A stretch of DNA of 64,000 nucleotides from Fluoribacter dumoffii NY 23 (GTDB taxonomy: Bacteria > Pseudomonadota > Gammaproteobacteria > Legionellales > Legionellaceae): assembly GCF_000236165.1 (NCBI RefSeq), contig NZ_CM001373.1, positions 1,440,777-1,504,776 on the forward strand, given 5' to 3'. The notes beneath the pieces are model-generated. The model worked only from the letters and a program-made list of their open reading frames with translations. It had not been told where the DNA came from and ran no database searches. Every line of letters starts with the position of its first letter. Position 1 is the stretch's first letter. Positions 47,566 to 57,917 of this stretch are shown piece after piece. The position numbers were made by a program, and so were the translations under genes.

Positions 47566-48750
47566 ATGGATCAGAATGATATAGTAATCGTTGCGGCAAA
47601 AAGAACTCCTATGGGAGCCATGTTAGGAAACTTATCAGCTCTTTCAGCCCCAGAGTTAGGAGCGGTTGCCCATGCAGCAGCCTTAGCTCAAGCAGGCATT
47701 AGCCCAGCAGAAATAGACGAGGTTATTACAGGTTGTGTTTTATCCGCTGGAATTGGTCAGGCTCCTGCACGTCAGGCAGCCATTAAGGCGGGATTACCCA
47801 ATTCTTCCGGGGCTACCACCATTAATAAAATGTGTGGCTCCGGAATGAAAGCGGTAATGCTCGCTCACGACTTAATTCGGGCAGGAAGCGCACATATCGT
47901 GCTTGCCGGAGGAATAGAGAGCATGAGTAATGCACCTTATTTATTGAGTAAAGCACGTTCCGGTTACCGGTTAGGGCATGGCGAATTAAAAGATCATATG
48001 TTTCTTGATGGGCTGGAAGATGCCTATGATAAAGGAAAGTTGATGGGGGTTTTCGCTGAGGCTACCGCAAGCCATTTCCATTTTACCCGGGAGCAGCAGG
48101 ATGAATTTGCTACCCGTTCCATGAGCAAAGCACTGCAAGCTATGGAAAATGGTTCGTTTAAAGAAGAAATTGCTCCCGTAACCATGAACACACGCAAAGG
48201 TGATGTTACAGTATCTGTTGACGAAGGGCCGGATGCTGCAAAACTTTCCAAAATTTCTCAATTAAAACCTGCTTTTAAAGCAGATGGAACTGTAACTGCA
48301 GCCAACTCCAGCTCCATTTCTGATGGCGCCGCAAGCCTTATTTTAATGAGCGCTGGGCAAGCAGAAAAACGCGGAATTAGCCCCATTGCCCGCATTGTTG
48401 CCCATGCCAGCCATTCCCAGGCGCCCGAATGGTTTACCACAGCTCCTGTTGATGCCATGCGTAAAGTGATGAATAAAGCATCCTGGAAACAAAATGATGT
48501 GGATCTTTATGAAATTAATGAAGCATTTGCTGTAGTTACCATGGCAGCCATGACTCAACTTGAATTAAATCCTGAACAAGTTAATATTCATGGCGGTGCT
48601 TGTGCGTTAGGCCACCCTATCGGTGCATCCGGTGCCCGAATTTTAGTGACCCTAATCCATGCCTTGAAACAGCAAGGAAAAAAACGTGGTGTCGCTTCAT
48701 TATGCATTGGTGGGGGTGAGGCAACAGCAATGGCAATTGAGTTACTTTAG
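47566..48750 (+). CDS. Acetyl-CoA C-acetyltransferase (thiolase)
   Basis: Interconverts acetoacetyl-CoA and two acetyl-CoA. The 394-residue protein has the thiolase triad Cys90 (KMCGSGMKA), His350 (ALGHPIGASGAR) and Cys380 (SLCIGGGEA), plus NEAFAV. AAGGAAG begins in the liuA stop; the ATG at 47566 has a seven-base spacing from it, whereas the ATG at 47560 is too close. In the liu cluster it would cleave acetoacetyl-CoA made by the synthetase at the end of the cluster. It could equally work in reverse for polyhydroxybutyrate, which Legionella stores. A terminator follows. Confidence 0.92.
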   Translation: MDQNDIVIVAAKRTPMGAMLGNLSALSAPELGAVAHAAALAQAGISPAEIDEVITGCVLSAGIGQAPARQAAIKAGLPNSSGATTINKMCGSGMKAVMLAHDLIRAGSAHIVLAGGIESMSNAPYLLSKARSGYRLGHGELKDHMFLDGLEDAYDKGKLMGVFAEATASHFHFTREQQDEFATRSMSKALQAMENGSFKEEIAPVTMNTRKGDVTVSVDEGPDAAKLSKISQLKPAFKADGTVTAANSSSISDGAASLILMSAGQAEKRGISPIARIVAHASHSQAPEWFTTAPVDAMRKVMNKASWKQNDVDLYEINEAFAVVTMAAMTQLELNPEQVNIHGGACALGHPIGASGARILVTLIHALKQQGKKRGVASLCIGGGEATAMAIELL

Positions 48751-48759
48751 ATACAAACT

Positions 48760-48795
48760 ATCCCCAGTCTTACCCTTAGGACTGGGGATTTTATA
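48760..48795 (+). terminator. Terminator inside the liu cluster
   Basis: ATCCCCAGTC at 48760-48769 pairs perfectly with GACTGGGGAT at 48780-48789 around a 10-base loop, then TTTTATAT. It lies ten bases after the thiolase stop and would separate or attenuate the second half of the cluster. Confidence 0.75.
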
Positions 48796-48818
48796 TAAAA
48801 AAAATAAAAAGGATGTTC

Positions 48819-49133
48819 ATGCTACGACACAGTCTTATCTACCTGTTACTTAGTATTTTGGTAGTACTATTTGCAAAATACGCTCATCTCGTTATTGTCT
48901 ATGTTGATATGTTTTTTACTTACGTGAATTTGAAATTAACCCCAATATTCAGTCAAACCGGATGGGGGCTTGTTATTCGCAAAATATTAGTTCTTGTCTT
49001 GTTACCCATAGTAATTACCGCCATTCCAGCACTTATTTATCGTCTTATAAAGGGTGGCGACATGCCTCACTTTATCGCAATTACCTGGGTTATTTGGACA
49101 ATCATCGTTTTAAGCGATATTTTAGTACGATAA
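48819..49133 (+). CDS. Small three-segment membrane protein (104 aa)
   Basis: I do not recognise it. Three hydrophobic segments are clear: [20 protein letters not shown], then [20 protein letters not shown] and [23 protein letters not shown] seven bases before the ATG at 48819 sets the start. Its stop is inside the ribosome site of the carboxylase beta gene ten bases on (TAAGGAATGCAGC-ATG), so the two are coupled. A membrane protein embedded in a soluble leucine-degradation operon is unexpected. No transporter motif is visible. Function unknown. Confidence 0.8.
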   Translation: MLRHSLIYLLLSILVVLFAKYAHLVIVYVDMFFTYVNLKLTPIFSQTGWGLVIRKILVLVLLPIVITAIPALIYRLIKGGDMPHFIAITWVIWTIIVLSDILVR

Positions 49134-49143
49134 GGAATGCAGC

Positions 49144-50751
49144 ATGGCAATAATAAACAGTCAAATTAATACAAGCAGCCAAGAATTCAAGACAAACCAG
49201 GCAACCATGCAGGCCTTGGTGGATGAGTTACACCATCGAATTCAACACATTGCTTTGGGTGGTGATGAAAAAGCCCGAACAAGACATTTAAAACATGGAA
49301 AATTACTGCCTAGAGAACGCTTACAGCAATTGCTGGATCCTGGAAGCCCTTTTCTTGAATTTTCCCAGCTTGCAGCCTATCAAGTGTATGATGACGTTGT
49401 TCCTGCTGCCGGAATTATTACAGGCATTGGTTGGGTCTCAGGTACAGAATGCATTATTGTCGTCAATGACGCTACTGTAAAAGGGGGCACTTACTATCCA
49501 TTAACTGTAAAAAAGCATCTGAGAGCACAAGAAATTGCGTTGATGAATCATCTACCCTGCATCTATTTGGTAGATTCAGGAGGTGCGTATTTACCTCATC
49601 AGGATGAGGTTTTCCCAGATCGTGACCATTTTGGACGCATATTTTTTAATCAAGCACAAATGTCTGCACAAAATATACCGCAAATTGCGGTAGTCATGGG
49701 CTCATGTACAGCTGGTGGCGCTTATGTTCCCGCTATGGCCGATGAATCGATTATGGTAAAACAACAAGCTACAATTTTTCTCGGCGGCCCTCCTCTGGTC
49801 AAGGCAGCAACCGGTGAGGTCATTAGTGCTGAAGAATTAGGAGGTGCTGAAGTCCACTGCAGGCACTCGGGGGTTGCGGATCATTATGCAGAACACGATG
49901 CACATGCCCTCCACCTGGCACGTATCTCCATAGGCAATTTAAACCGCAAAAAGCTACAGCAACTCAAGCGGATTGAAACGGTTGATCCTCTCTATGACAG
50001 TAAAGAACTTAACGGTATAGTACCTTCTGATCCTAGAAAACCCTTTGATATTCGCGAAGTTATTGCACGAATTGTTGATGGTTCAGAATTTGATGAATTC
50101 AAGGCTCTTTTCGGCACAACATTGGTTTGCGGCTTTGCGCATCTGTATGGTTATCCTGTGGGAATTATTGCCAATAATGGCATTCTCTTCAGTGAAAGTG
50201 CTCTGAAAGGAACACACTTTATAGAACTTTGTTGCCAACGCAAGATTCCATTGATTTTCCTGCAAAATATTACCGGCTTTATGGTTGGCTCAAAATATGA
50301 GGCCTCTGGTATTGCCAAACATGGGGCTAAAATGGTAACTGCAGTTGCTAATGCTAATGTCCCTAAATTTACTGTTATTGTTGGGGGGAGTTTTGGAGCA
50401 GGCAACTATGCCATGTGCGGACGAGCCTATAACCCTAATTTCTTATGGTCATGGCCTAACTCCCGCATTTCGGTTATGGGTGGCGATCAGGCTGCAAATG
50501 TCCTGGCACAAGTAAATCGGGATAAATTGGCAAAACAGGGAAGTGAGTGGCCTTTGGAAGAAGAAAACCGTTTCAAAGAACAATTACGTACCCAATACGA
50601 GACTCAGGGAAATCCCTATTATGCCAGCGCCCGCTTATGGGATGATGGAGTTATTGCACCCCAGGATACACGTAAGGTATTAGGGCTGGGCTTATCAGCA
50701 GCATTAAATGCCCCTATTCAATCAACACGCTTTGGCGTATTTCGGATGTAA
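49144..50751 (+). CDS. liuB: Methylcrotonyl-CoA carboxylase, carboxyltransferase (beta) subunit
   Basis: Transfers the biotin-borne carboxyl group to 3-methylcrotonyl-CoA, giving 3-methylglutaconyl-CoA. The 535-residue subunit has the two crotonase-like halves of the family: [20 protein letters not shown] and [17 protein letters not shown] in the first, [15 protein letters not shown] and [17 protein letters not shown] in the second. The QNITGFMVG and NYAMCGRAY segments favour the methylcrotonyl-CoA over the propionyl-CoA type, as does the gene order. Pairs with the alpha subunit encoded at 51662. Confidence 0.95.
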   Translation: MAIINSQINTSSQEFKTNQATMQALVDELHHRIQHIALGGDEKARTRHLKHGKLLPRERLQQLLDPGSPFLEFSQLAAYQVYDDVVPAAGIITGIGWVSGTECIIVVNDATVKGGTYYPLTVKKHLRAQEIALMNHLPCIYLVDSGGAYLPHQDEVFPDRDHFGRIFFNQAQMSAQNIPQIAVVMGSCTAGGAYVPAMADESIMVKQQATIFLGGPPLVKAATGEVISAEELGGAEVHCRHSGVADHYAEHDAHALHLARISIGNLNRKKLQQLKRIETVDPLYDSKELNGIVPSDPRKPFDIREVIARIVDGSEFDEFKALFGTTLVCGFAHLYGYPVGIIANNGILFSESALKGTHFIELCCQRKIPLIFLQNITGFMVGSKYEASGIAKHGAKMVTAVANANVPKFTVIVGGSFGAGNYAMCGRAYNPNFLWSWPNSRISVMGGDQAANVLAQVNRDKLAKQGSEWPLEEENRFKEQLRTQYETQGNPYYASARLWDDGVIAPQDTRKVLGLGLSAALNAPIQSTRFGVFRM

Positions 50752-50761
50752 GGAGCAGCAC

Positions 50762-51538
50762 GTGAGCGACTTGTTGTATGAAATTGATGAACATTTATGC
50801 TTAATCACTCTAAATCGCGTGAGCAAACATAATGCCTTTGATAATCTGCTCTTAGGTGAAATGCAAAATCAGCTTGATGCTGCCATTAATGACCCCAAGG
50901 TACGGGTAATCGTGCTCAAAGCGAATGGCAAACATTTTTCTGCAGGAGCTGATTTAGCCTGGATGCAAAATATGGCTCGTTATAATGAAGAAGAAAATCA
51001 AAAAGACGCCATGGTACTCGGTAATTTAATGTACACTTTAAATATGAGTCCTAAACCTACTCTAGCAATGGTACATGGCTCTGCATTTGGGGGCGGGGCT
51101 GGTCTTGCCGCAGCATGCGACATAACAATAGCGTCCCAATCGGCACGCTTTTGTTTTTCAGAAGTAAAGTTGGGTTTGATACCCGCCGTAATCAGTCCTT
51201 ATGTGGTTCAAGCCATTGGTGAGCGCAATGCAAAAGCTCTGTTTCTAAGCGCTGAAATTTTTGATGCAGCTAAAGCATTGTCATTAAATTTGGTGCAACA
51301 CTGCATTCCTGAGGAAAATCTGTTGGAATTTACCCTTAACTATGCAAAACAAATTAGCAACAATGCGCCTGAAGCGGTCCGGGCCTCAAAACAGCTTACC
51401 CGATATGTAGCAGATAAAAAAATTAATGAAGAGCTTGTTTATTATACCGCTTCCCTGATTGCCCAAAAAAGGGTATCGGCTGAAGGACAACATGGGCTAA
51501 ATGCGTTTTTAAAAAAGGAAACCCCAAACTGGGGATAG
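50762..51538 (+). CDS. liuC: Methylglutaconyl-CoA hydratase (enoyl-CoA hydratase family)
   Basis: Hydrates 3-methylglutaconyl-CoA to HMG-CoA. The 258-residue crotonase has the oxyanion-hole regions KHFSAGADLAWMQNMA and HGSAFGGGAGLAAACDITIA and the conserved FCFSEVKLGLIPAVISPYV. The start is a GTG at 50762 with a perfect AAGGAG six bases upstream; an ATG 54 bases earlier lies inside liuB in a poor context. Ten bases after liuB, so co-transcribed. The specific substrate is inferred from the cluster. Confidence 0.9.
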   Translation: MSDLLYEIDEHLCLITLNRVSKHNAFDNLLLGEMQNQLDAAINDPKVRVIVLKANGKHFSAGADLAWMQNMARYNEEENQKDAMVLGNLMYTLNMSPKPTLAMVHGSAFGGGAGLAAACDITIASQSARFCFSEVKLGLIPAVISPYVVQAIGERNAKALFLSAEIFDAAKALSLNLVQHCIPEENLLEFTLNYAKQISNNAPEAVRASKQLTRYVADKKINEELVYYTASLIAQKRVSAEGQHGLNAFLKKETPNWG

Positions 51539-51661
51539 TACTCCTGCTTTTACGCCTGGGAGCAAGATGGATCTGAAATAGAATCTGAAAAACTATCATC
51601 TCATTGTATCAAGCAAAAGATGATGTACAAGGAATTATAAAAGTTAATTAATGAGGCACTA

Positions 51662-53626
51662 ATGTTTAATAAAATTCTTGTTGCCAACCGTGGTGAGATT
51701 GCATGCAGAATTATAAAGACGGCCCGCTCTATGGGGATCCACACAGTAGCTATTTATTCCTCGGTTGATAAAGACAGCCTGCATGTACGCAGTGCGGACA
51801 GTGCGTATTGTGTGGGTGAAGCACCTGCTAAAGAAAGCTATTTAAACATAGCGAGCATTATTCATATTGCCAAGGAATGCGGGGCACAAGCCATTCATCC
51901 AGGTTATGGTTTTTTGTCTGAAAATCCTGAATTTGCAAAAGCATGTAATGAAGCAGGCATTATTTTTATTGGCCCGTCAGTTGAAGCGATGGAGGCAATG
52001 GCTTCAAAGCAGTTAGCCAAACAATTACTGGAAAAAACAAATGTTCCTTTAACTCCAGGCTATCATGGTAGCGAACAAACAGAAGACAGATTACTTGCGG
52101 AAGCTAAAAAAATTGGATTCCCTGTCTTGATTAAAGCAGCCAATGGTGGCGGCGGGAAAGGGATGCGCGCTGTGTATCAAGAATCCGAATTCAGTGCTGC
52201 TTTAGCGGGAGCAAAACGTGAGTCTATGGCCAGTTTTGCCGATGATACAGTAATTCTTGAAAAACTTGTGCTCAATCCACGCCATGTTGAGTTGCAAATT
52301 ATGGCCGATAATCATGGCAATGTAGTTCACTTATTCGAACGCGATTGTTCCATTCAACGCCGACACCAGAAAATTATTGAAGAAGCGCCAGCCCCCAATT
52401 TACCTGCTTCTTTACGACAAAAACTTGCAGAGGCCGGGTGCGAGGTAGCGCGCTCTATAAAATACAGTGGTGCTGGCACAGTGGAGTTTCTAGTTGATGG
52501 CTCGGAACATTTCTACTTTATGGAAATGAATACCCGGCTGCAGGTAGAACATCCGGTAACAGAAATGATCACCGGTCTTGATTTAGTAAGCTGGCAACTA
52601 AAAATCGCCGCTGATGAACCACTACCCATGTCCCAAGATGAGATTAAAGCACATGGACATGCCATTGAATGCCGCATCTATGCTGAAGACCCCCATCATG
52701 ATTTCATTCCCTCAATTGGACAAATTCATTTTTTAGAAGAACCTTCAGGTGATGGCATACGAATTGATACAGGGGTTCAAGTGTCATCACAAATTACGAT
52801 GTACTATGATCCCATGATCGCCAAACTGATAGCATGGGGAGCAAATCGGGAGGAAGCATTATTTAAACTGGAGCACGCCCTGTCGCATTACTTTATCGGG
52901 GGATTGAAAACCAATATTCCATTTTTACAAACCATTTGTCATCACCCGAAATTCAGAAAAGCTGAGCTGAGCACTGATTTTTTAAGTAATGAAAAAATCA
53001 ACCTGCCGGTAGCAGATAAACAAATGGGTTTACTTATGGCTGTAAGTGTTGATTATCTTAAGAATACCAACGCAATTCAGGATCCCTTATTACAAGAAGC
53101 CTTCGCTTGGCAATCACAAATCTCGAGTCATTGGATATGGCGGTACAAGGACAAAGAAGATGTGATTGAGGCATTTATTACTCCTATTAATAAAAATCAA
53201 TTTAAAGTCAGGATAAATAATCAGGAACATTTGATTTCAGGTCATTTACATAGCAATCAACTTCGCATTGAAACCAACAAACAAACCTATCACGCTACCA
53301 TTGAAAAGAAAAAACAATTTTTAACCTTGTATACTAACCAATGGCAAATTACTATTGAACGGTTTGACTGGGGAACAATAGGTGCACAAGCCACTACGCA
53401 TAAAGGGCAACTTACCGCACCAATGCCCGCGACTGTAGTTGCCGTATTAAAAAATATTGGTGAAAAAGTTAAGGCTGGTGAGCGTTTAATTGTGCTTGAA
53501 GCAATGAAAATGGAACATACAATCCATGCCCCTGCAGATGGCATTTTGTTGGAAATATTTTATGCAGTTGGCGCCCAGGTTAACGAAGGAGAGGAATTGC
53601 TGTCATTAAGTGAAGAAGATTCTTAA
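51662..53626 (+). CDS. liuD: Methylcrotonyl-CoA carboxylase, biotin-containing (alpha) subunit
   Basis: Carboxylates its own biotin with ATP and bicarbonate. The 654-residue subunit starts with the biotin carboxylase domain ([31 protein letters not shown], the ATP-grasp loop [28 protein letters not shown]) and ends with a biotinyl domain whose EAMKMEH carries the target Lys616. The middle region (about 470-580) is the BT-type linking domain. It is 123 bases after liuC. Typical length for the methylcrotonyl type. Confidence 0.95.
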   Translation: MFNKILVANRGEIACRIIKTARSMGIHTVAIYSSVDKDSLHVRSADSAYCVGEAPAKESYLNIASIIHIAKECGAQAIHPGYGFLSENPEFAKACNEAGIIFIGPSVEAMEAMASKQLAKQLLEKTNVPLTPGYHGSEQTEDRLLAEAKKIGFPVLIKAANGGGGKGMRAVYQESEFSAALAGAKRESMASFADDTVILEKLVLNPRHVELQIMADNHGNVVHLFERDCSIQRRHQKIIEEAPAPNLPASLRQKLAEAGCEVARSIKYSGAGTVEFLVDGSEHFYFMEMNTRLQVEHPVTEMITGLDLVSWQLKIAADEPLPMSQDEIKAHGHAIECRIYAEDPHHDFIPSIGQIHFLEEPSGDGIRIDTGVQVSSQITMYYDPMIAKLIAWGANREEALFKLEHALSHYFIGGLKTNIPFLQTICHHPKFRKAELSTDFLSNEKINLPVADKQMGLLMAVSVDYLKNTNAIQDPLLQEAFAWQSQISSHWIWRYKDKEDVIEAFITPINKNQFKVRINNQEHLISGHLHSNQLRIETNKQTYHATIEKKKQFLTLYTNQWQITIERFDWGTIGAQATTHKGQLTAPMPATVVAVLKNIGEKVKAGERLIVLEAMKMEHTIHAPADGILLEIFYAVGAQVNEGEELLSLSEEDS

Positions 53627-53639
53627 CACTACAGGTTCA

Positions 53640-53686
53640 GGGTCAGGCTGAAGGAAGTTCTCAGCCCCCTTCAACCCGATTGACCC
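53640..53686. repeat. Intergenic hairpin between liuD and the HMG-CoA lyase gene
   Basis: GGGTCA at 53640-53645 pairs with TGACCC at 53681-53686, and GGCTGAAGG pairs imperfectly with CCTTCAACC inside. No T-run. It may set a 3-prime end or lower expression of the following genes. Confidence 0.45.
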
Positions 53687-53708
53687 TTGGGAATATAAAG
53701 AGATAATT

Positions 53709-54617
53709 ATGGACTATCCACAAAACGTATCCATTATCGAAGTAGGCCCGCGCGATGGCTTACAAAATGAGTCTTCTTTTGTGTCCAGTAAACACAAAAT
53801 TGAATTAATTAATTTGTTAAGTGACTCAGGCTTACAATATATTGAGGTAACCAGTTTTGTCTCTGCAAAAGCCATTCCCCAATTAGCCGACCACAATGAA
53901 GTATTTCGTGCTATAAATAAAATCTCCTCCCTCCACTATTCAGCCCTGGTTCCAAATGAGCAAGGAATGCTAAAAGCATTGGAGGCGGGTGTTAAAGAAA
54001 TTGCCGTGTTTACTGCAGCTAGTGAGCAATTTAATCAACGGAACATTAATTGCTCAATTGACGAAAGCCTTTTGCGTTTTAAACCGGTCCTTGCTTTAGC
54101 CAAAGAAAATAATATTAGGGTACGCGGTTATATTTCCTGCGTCCTTGGTTGTCCTTATGAAGGCTCCGTAGCGCCTCAAAAAGTAGTTGAGGTAACACAA
54201 AAACTGATGGAGCTGGGAGTGGATGAAATCTCATTAGGAGATACCATAGGGGTTGGGACCCCCCAGCAAACCCGTTTATTACTTGAACAAATACTCAAGA
54301 TACTGCCGTTAAATCAATTAGCAATGCATTTCCATGATACTTACGGCCAGGCCATAGCCAATATTTTTACCTCCTTATTATATGGAGTACATCGTTTTGA
54401 CAGTTCCGTTGCCGGCTTGGGAGGTTGTCCTTATGCGCGTGGGGCAAGCGGCAATGTAGCTACCGAGGATGTTTTATACTTAATGCATGGGTTGGGAATA
54501 AATACCGGTGTAGATATTTTTAAAATTGTAACGGCAGGCGACATGATTTGTAAGATTCTAGGGCGTAAAAATCAATCAAAGGTTGCCAATGCCATGTTAG
54601 CAAATCCCTGCACTTAG
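53709..54617 (+). CDS. liuE: Hydroxymethylglutaryl-CoA lyase
   Basis: Cleaves HMG-CoA into acetoacetate and acetyl-CoA, the last step of leucine breakdown. The 302-residue TIM-barrel enzyme has VGPRDGLQNE at the N-terminus, the metal-binding HFHDTYGQAIAN and the active-site cysteine loop GLGGCPYARGASGNVATED. ISLGDTIGVGTP is also conserved. Complete and of normal length. Confidence 0.96.
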   Translation: MDYPQNVSIIEVGPRDGLQNESSFVSSKHKIELINLLSDSGLQYIEVTSFVSAKAIPQLADHNEVFRAINKISSLHYSALVPNEQGMLKALEAGVKEIAVFTAASEQFNQRNINCSIDESLLRFKPVLALAKENNIRVRGYISCVLGCPYEGSVAPQKVVEVTQKLMELGVDEISLGDTIGVGTPQQTRLLLEQILKILPLNQLAMHFHDTYGQAIANIFTSLLYGVHRFDSSVAGLGGCPYARGASGNVATEDVLYLMHGLGINTGVDIFKIVTAGDMICKILGRKNQSKVANAMLANPCT

Positions 54618-54738
54618 AGTATTTCTTATCTAAGTTGCACTACACTGTTCTTGAGTTATTCACTTTCTAGAGTATCTGGCAGAAAAAGTTGGAAAAATTT
54701 AGCGAACAATCGTTTCTAAAAATAAGAGAGAATGAAAC

Positions 54739-56679
54739 ATGAATGAAGCAGTATGGAAGCCCAAACACCCAAAAGAAAGCAGGATGTGGCACTTTATGGA
54801 TTTCGCTGCCCAAAAAAACAGTCAGATTTTCGAAAATTACCAGGATTTGCATACCTGGTCCATTAAGCATCCTGACTCATTTTGGCCAACACTTTGTGAA
54901 TTCTTTCATCTTACCTTCGATACTGCACCTTATCAGATTTTAAGCCATAAACATGAAATGATAAATGCGCGATGGTTCGCTGGAGCCCAATTTAATTTTG
55001 CAGAAAAACTTTTATCGCGCAAAGACAAGCATCCAGCCTTGATTAGTATTAATGAAGACAACAACAAACTGGTGGTTAGTTATGAACAATTACACATCCT
55101 GGTCGCCCAGTGTGCTGCGGGTTTGAAATCAGCAGGTATCAGTGCAGGCGATCGGGTAGCCGCTTTAATGCCAAATACTCACCATACAATAGTTGCCATG
55201 CTTGCCACCACTTCATTAGGGGCCATCTGGTCTTCCTGTTCGCCTGACTTTGGCGCTCAAGCCGCAATCGATCGCTTGGGACAAATCGATCCCCAGGTCT
55301 TATTTATCTGTGATGGACATCAATACCAAGGTAAAAGGCATAATGGAACAGAAAAAATCAAACAACTTAACGAATCAATTGCATCGCTCAAGCAAATTGT
55401 AATTTGTCCCAATATAAATGAGCCCATAGATTATTCTGATTTACCTAAAGCCCGATACTGGGATGACTTTCTTCGTCCAGCAACCCATTGCGACTTTGTT
55501 TCATTGCCCTTTGATCATCCGGTTTATATTATGTTTTCATCAGGTACCACAGGCAAACCCAAATGTATTATCCATGGTGCAGGTGGAACCCTGTTGCAGC
55601 ATATTAAAGAATTAGGACTTCATACCGATCTGCGCGATAAGGACAATTTATGTTTTTATACTACTTGCGGCTGGATGATGTGGAATTGGACTGTTTCTGC
55701 ATTGGCATTGGGAGCTACCCTGACTTTATATGAAGGGTCCCCTACTTATCCTAAGAGCGATCGTTTATTCAAATTACTCGAAGAGGAGCAAGTTACTGTT
55801 TTTGGGACCAGCGCCAAATTCATCTCTTCTATAGAAAAAGCAGGAGTAAATCCCAAAGATGAATTCGATATGTCCCATTTACGGTGCATACTTTCTACGG
55901 GTTCACCACTGTTACCTAAAAATTACGATTACGTTTATGAGCAAATCAAAGATGATGTGCAACTTTGCTCCATCTCAGGGGGAACAGATATTATTTCCTG
56001 TTTCGCATTGGGTAATCCCATCCTTCCTATCTATAGAGGCGAATTACAATGCATTGGCCTAGGTATGGCTGTTGATGTGTTTGATGAGCAAGGACATTCA
56101 ATCCGTAAAGAACGTGGCGAATTGGTCTGTACCGCCCCTTTCCCCTCAATGCCCATAGGATTCTGGAATGATCCGGACAAAAAAGCCTATCAACATGCTT
56201 ATTTTGAACGTTTCAGTGGAATATGGGCGCATGGGGATTTTGCGGAAATTACAGCCCATCATGGTTTAATCATATATGGGCGCTCGGATGCTGTTTTAAA
56301 TCCGGGGGGAGTACGCATTGGTACTGCTGAAATCTACAGACAAGTAGAAAAAATTAATGAGGTCATTGACAGTATTGTAATTGCCCAAGACTGGCAAGAC
56401 GATGTACGCATCGTATTATTTGTTAAATTGCGTGAGAACACCGAACTTACTGAAGAACTAATCAATAAGATACGCCTAACAATTCGGCAAAATGCCTCCC
56501 CAAGGCATGTACCTGCAAAGATACTGCAAGTTGCAGATATTCCACGAACAATTAGTGGTAAAATAGTTGAAGTGGCTGTCCGACAGGTGGTTCACGGTTT
56601 GCCGGTTAACAACTTGCAATCCCTGGCAAATCCCCAAGCACTCGAGTATTTTAAAAACCGTGAGGAATTGAAACTCTGA
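54739..56679 (+). CDS. Acetoacetyl-CoA synthetase
   Basis: Activates acetoacetate to acetoacetyl-CoA with ATP. The 646-residue ANL-family ligase has the P-loop FSSGTTGKPKCIIHG near residue 267, TTCGWMMWNW, ISGGTDIISCFALGNP, HGDFAEIT and GRSDAVLNPGGVRIGTAEIY, with the C-terminal catalytic Lys in RTISGKIVEVAVR. The FALGNP segment is typical of acetoacetyl-CoA synthetases. Together with the thiolase of the same cluster it would convert the ketone body from leucine into two acetyl-CoA. 121 bases after the lyase gene. Confidence 0.95.
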   Translation: MNEAVWKPKHPKESRMWHFMDFAAQKNSQIFENYQDLHTWSIKHPDSFWPTLCEFFHLTFDTAPYQILSHKHEMINARWFAGAQFNFAEKLLSRKDKHPALISINEDNNKLVVSYEQLHILVAQCAAGLKSAGISAGDRVAALMPNTHHTIVAMLATTSLGAIWSSCSPDFGAQAAIDRLGQIDPQVLFICDGHQYQGKRHNGTEKIKQLNESIASLKQIVICPNINEPIDYSDLPKARYWDDFLRPATHCDFVSLPFDHPVYIMFSSGTTGKPKCIIHGAGGTLLQHIKELGLHTDLRDKDNLCFYTTCGWMMWNWTVSALALGATLTLYEGSPTYPKSDRLFKLLEEEQVTVFGTSAKFISSIEKAGVNPKDEFDMSHLRCILSTGSPLLPKNYDYVYEQIKDDVQLCSISGGTDIISCFALGNPILPIYRGELQCIGLGMAVDVFDEQGHSIRKERGELVCTAPFPSMPIGFWNDPDKKAYQHAYFERFSGIWAHGDFAEITAHHGLIIYGRSDAVLNPGGVRIGTAEIYRQVEKINEVIDSIVIAQDWQDDVRIVLFVKLRENTELTEELINKIRLTIRQNASPRHVPAKILQVADIPRTISGKIVEVAVRQVVHGLPVNNLQSLANPQALEYFKNREELKL

Positions 56680-56728
56680 CTTAGGGATTATTTTACCAGC
56701 ATCATCAACTAAATCTTGAAACTCGACG

Positions 56729-56756
56729 TTGTTTAAAATAACAATTTGTGTATAAT
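56729..56756 (+). promoter_or_regulatory. Promoter of the metNIQ operon
   Basis: TTGTTT at 56729-56734 and TATAAT at 56751-56756 are 16 bases apart. The transcript would have a leader of about 130 bases before metN, longer than other leaders here. Confidence 0.55.
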
Positions 56757-56796
56757 ATTGTACTGGCGTCGATTTGAAATTCAGCTTGCGGACGCT

Positions 56797-56815
56797 CAAA
56801 AAAGTCTCTTTTTTG
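56797..56815 (+). promoter_or_regulatory. AT-rich hairpin in the metN leader
   Basis: CAAAAAAG at 56797-56804 pairs with CTTTTTTG at 56808-56815 around TCT. It sits mid-leader. I do not recognise a SAM riboswitch or MetJ box around it; an attenuator is possible. Confidence 0.35.
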
Positions 56816-56891
56816 AAAATACGGCTAAAGCGGATATGATTTGCATTTCCTCTAGTCTTCTGCCCGCACGCATAATCTCAGGTTATAAACA

Positions 56892-57917
56892 ATGATTGAA
56901 TTAATTGGATTATCCAAATCCTTTTCGGGCAAACAAGTCTTGCGTGACATCAACTTATTTATCCAAGAGGGAGAAATTTTTGGAATTATAGGTAAAAGTG
57001 GTGCAGGAAAATCCACCCTATTGAGATGCATTAATCTCCTCGAACGACCGGATAAAGGCGAAGTCTTGATTGACGGCCAGGATTTGACACATCTTTCAAG
57101 GAACGATCTGGCTTTGGCTCGTCATAAAATGGCAATGATTTTCCAGCAATTTAACTTGCTCAATTCAAAAAACGTTTACGACAATATTGCACTCCCTATG
57201 CGTATTCAAGGGATAGATGAGGAGTCTATTCGTAATAAAATAGAAGAATTACTCCCGATAGTTGAATTAACGGATAAAAAGTTGGCCTATCCCGCCCAAC
57301 TCAGTGGCGGCCAAAAACAAAGAGTCGCTATAGCCCGTGCCTTAAGTTGTTCCCCAAAAATATTACTTTGCGATGAAGCGACATCAGCTTTGGATCCGGA
57401 AACAACAGATTCTATTTTAGCCTTGCTTAAGAAAATTAATGCCCTTTATGGTATTACTATCGTGCTAATTACCCATGAAATGGATGTGGTGAAGCGTATT
57501 TGTAACCGGTTAGCAGTAATAGTTGATGGGGAATTGGCCGAAACAACTGCCTTGGCTAACGTATTCAATAATAAAGACAGTATTGCCCGCAGTATGCTCT
57601 ATGCCCAACTTAGTCCTCAATTACCTGAATGTCTTACCAAAAGGCTTGCAGATTATGTGACTGATAAACCCTTACTGCGTTTATTTTTTCAGGGTGAAGA
57701 GGCAACAGTGCCCTTTATTAGCCAGACAAGCCGTGAATTAAATCTGGATATCAATATCCTGCTCGCTAATATAGACCGTTATGATACAGTAACTTGCGGC
57801 GTTTTGGTTGTAGAATTAACCGCCCATCAATTTTTACTCGAGGCATTCATTGAGCGCTGTGAACAAGCCAAATTAACTGTGGAGGTTTTAGGTTATGTCC
57901 TTCCCGATGGCATATGA
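56892..57917 (+). CDS. metN: Methionine ABC transporter ATP-binding protein MetN
   Basis: ATPase of the MetNIQ D/L-methionine importer. The 341-residue protein has Walker [10 protein letters not shown] (Lys40), [17 protein letters not shown] (Q loop), [29 protein letters not shown] and the His switch ITHEMDVV. The last 100 residues form the NIL domain ([10 protein letters not shown] onward to VEVLGYV), where methionine binds and inhibits transport from the inside. Overlaps metI by 23 bases. Confidence 0.96.
   Translation: MIELIGLSKSFSGKQVLRDINLFIQEGEIFGIIGKSGAGKSTLLRCINLLERPDKGEVLIDGQDLTHLSRNDLALARHKMAMIFQQFNLLNSKNVYDNIALPMRIQGIDEESIRNKIEELLPIVELTDKKLAYPAQLSGGQKQRVAIARALSCSPKILLCDEATSALDPETTDSILALLKKINALYGITIVLITHEMDVVKRICNRLAVIVDGELAETTALANVFNNKDSIARSMLYAQLSPQLPECLTKRLADYVTDKPLLRLFFQGEEATVPFISQTSRELNLDINILLANIDRYDTVTCGVLVVELTAHQFLLEAFIERCEQAKLTVEVLGYVLPDGI

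Noticed and set aside
50708-50761. Upstream ATG for the methylglutaconyl-CoA hydratase
   Set aside because: It lies inside liuB without a ribosome site; the GTG at 50762 has AAGGAG at ideal spacing.
56763-56891. SAM riboswitch upstream of metN
   Set aside because: None of the conserved SAM-I, SAM-II or SAM/SAH core sequences is visible.
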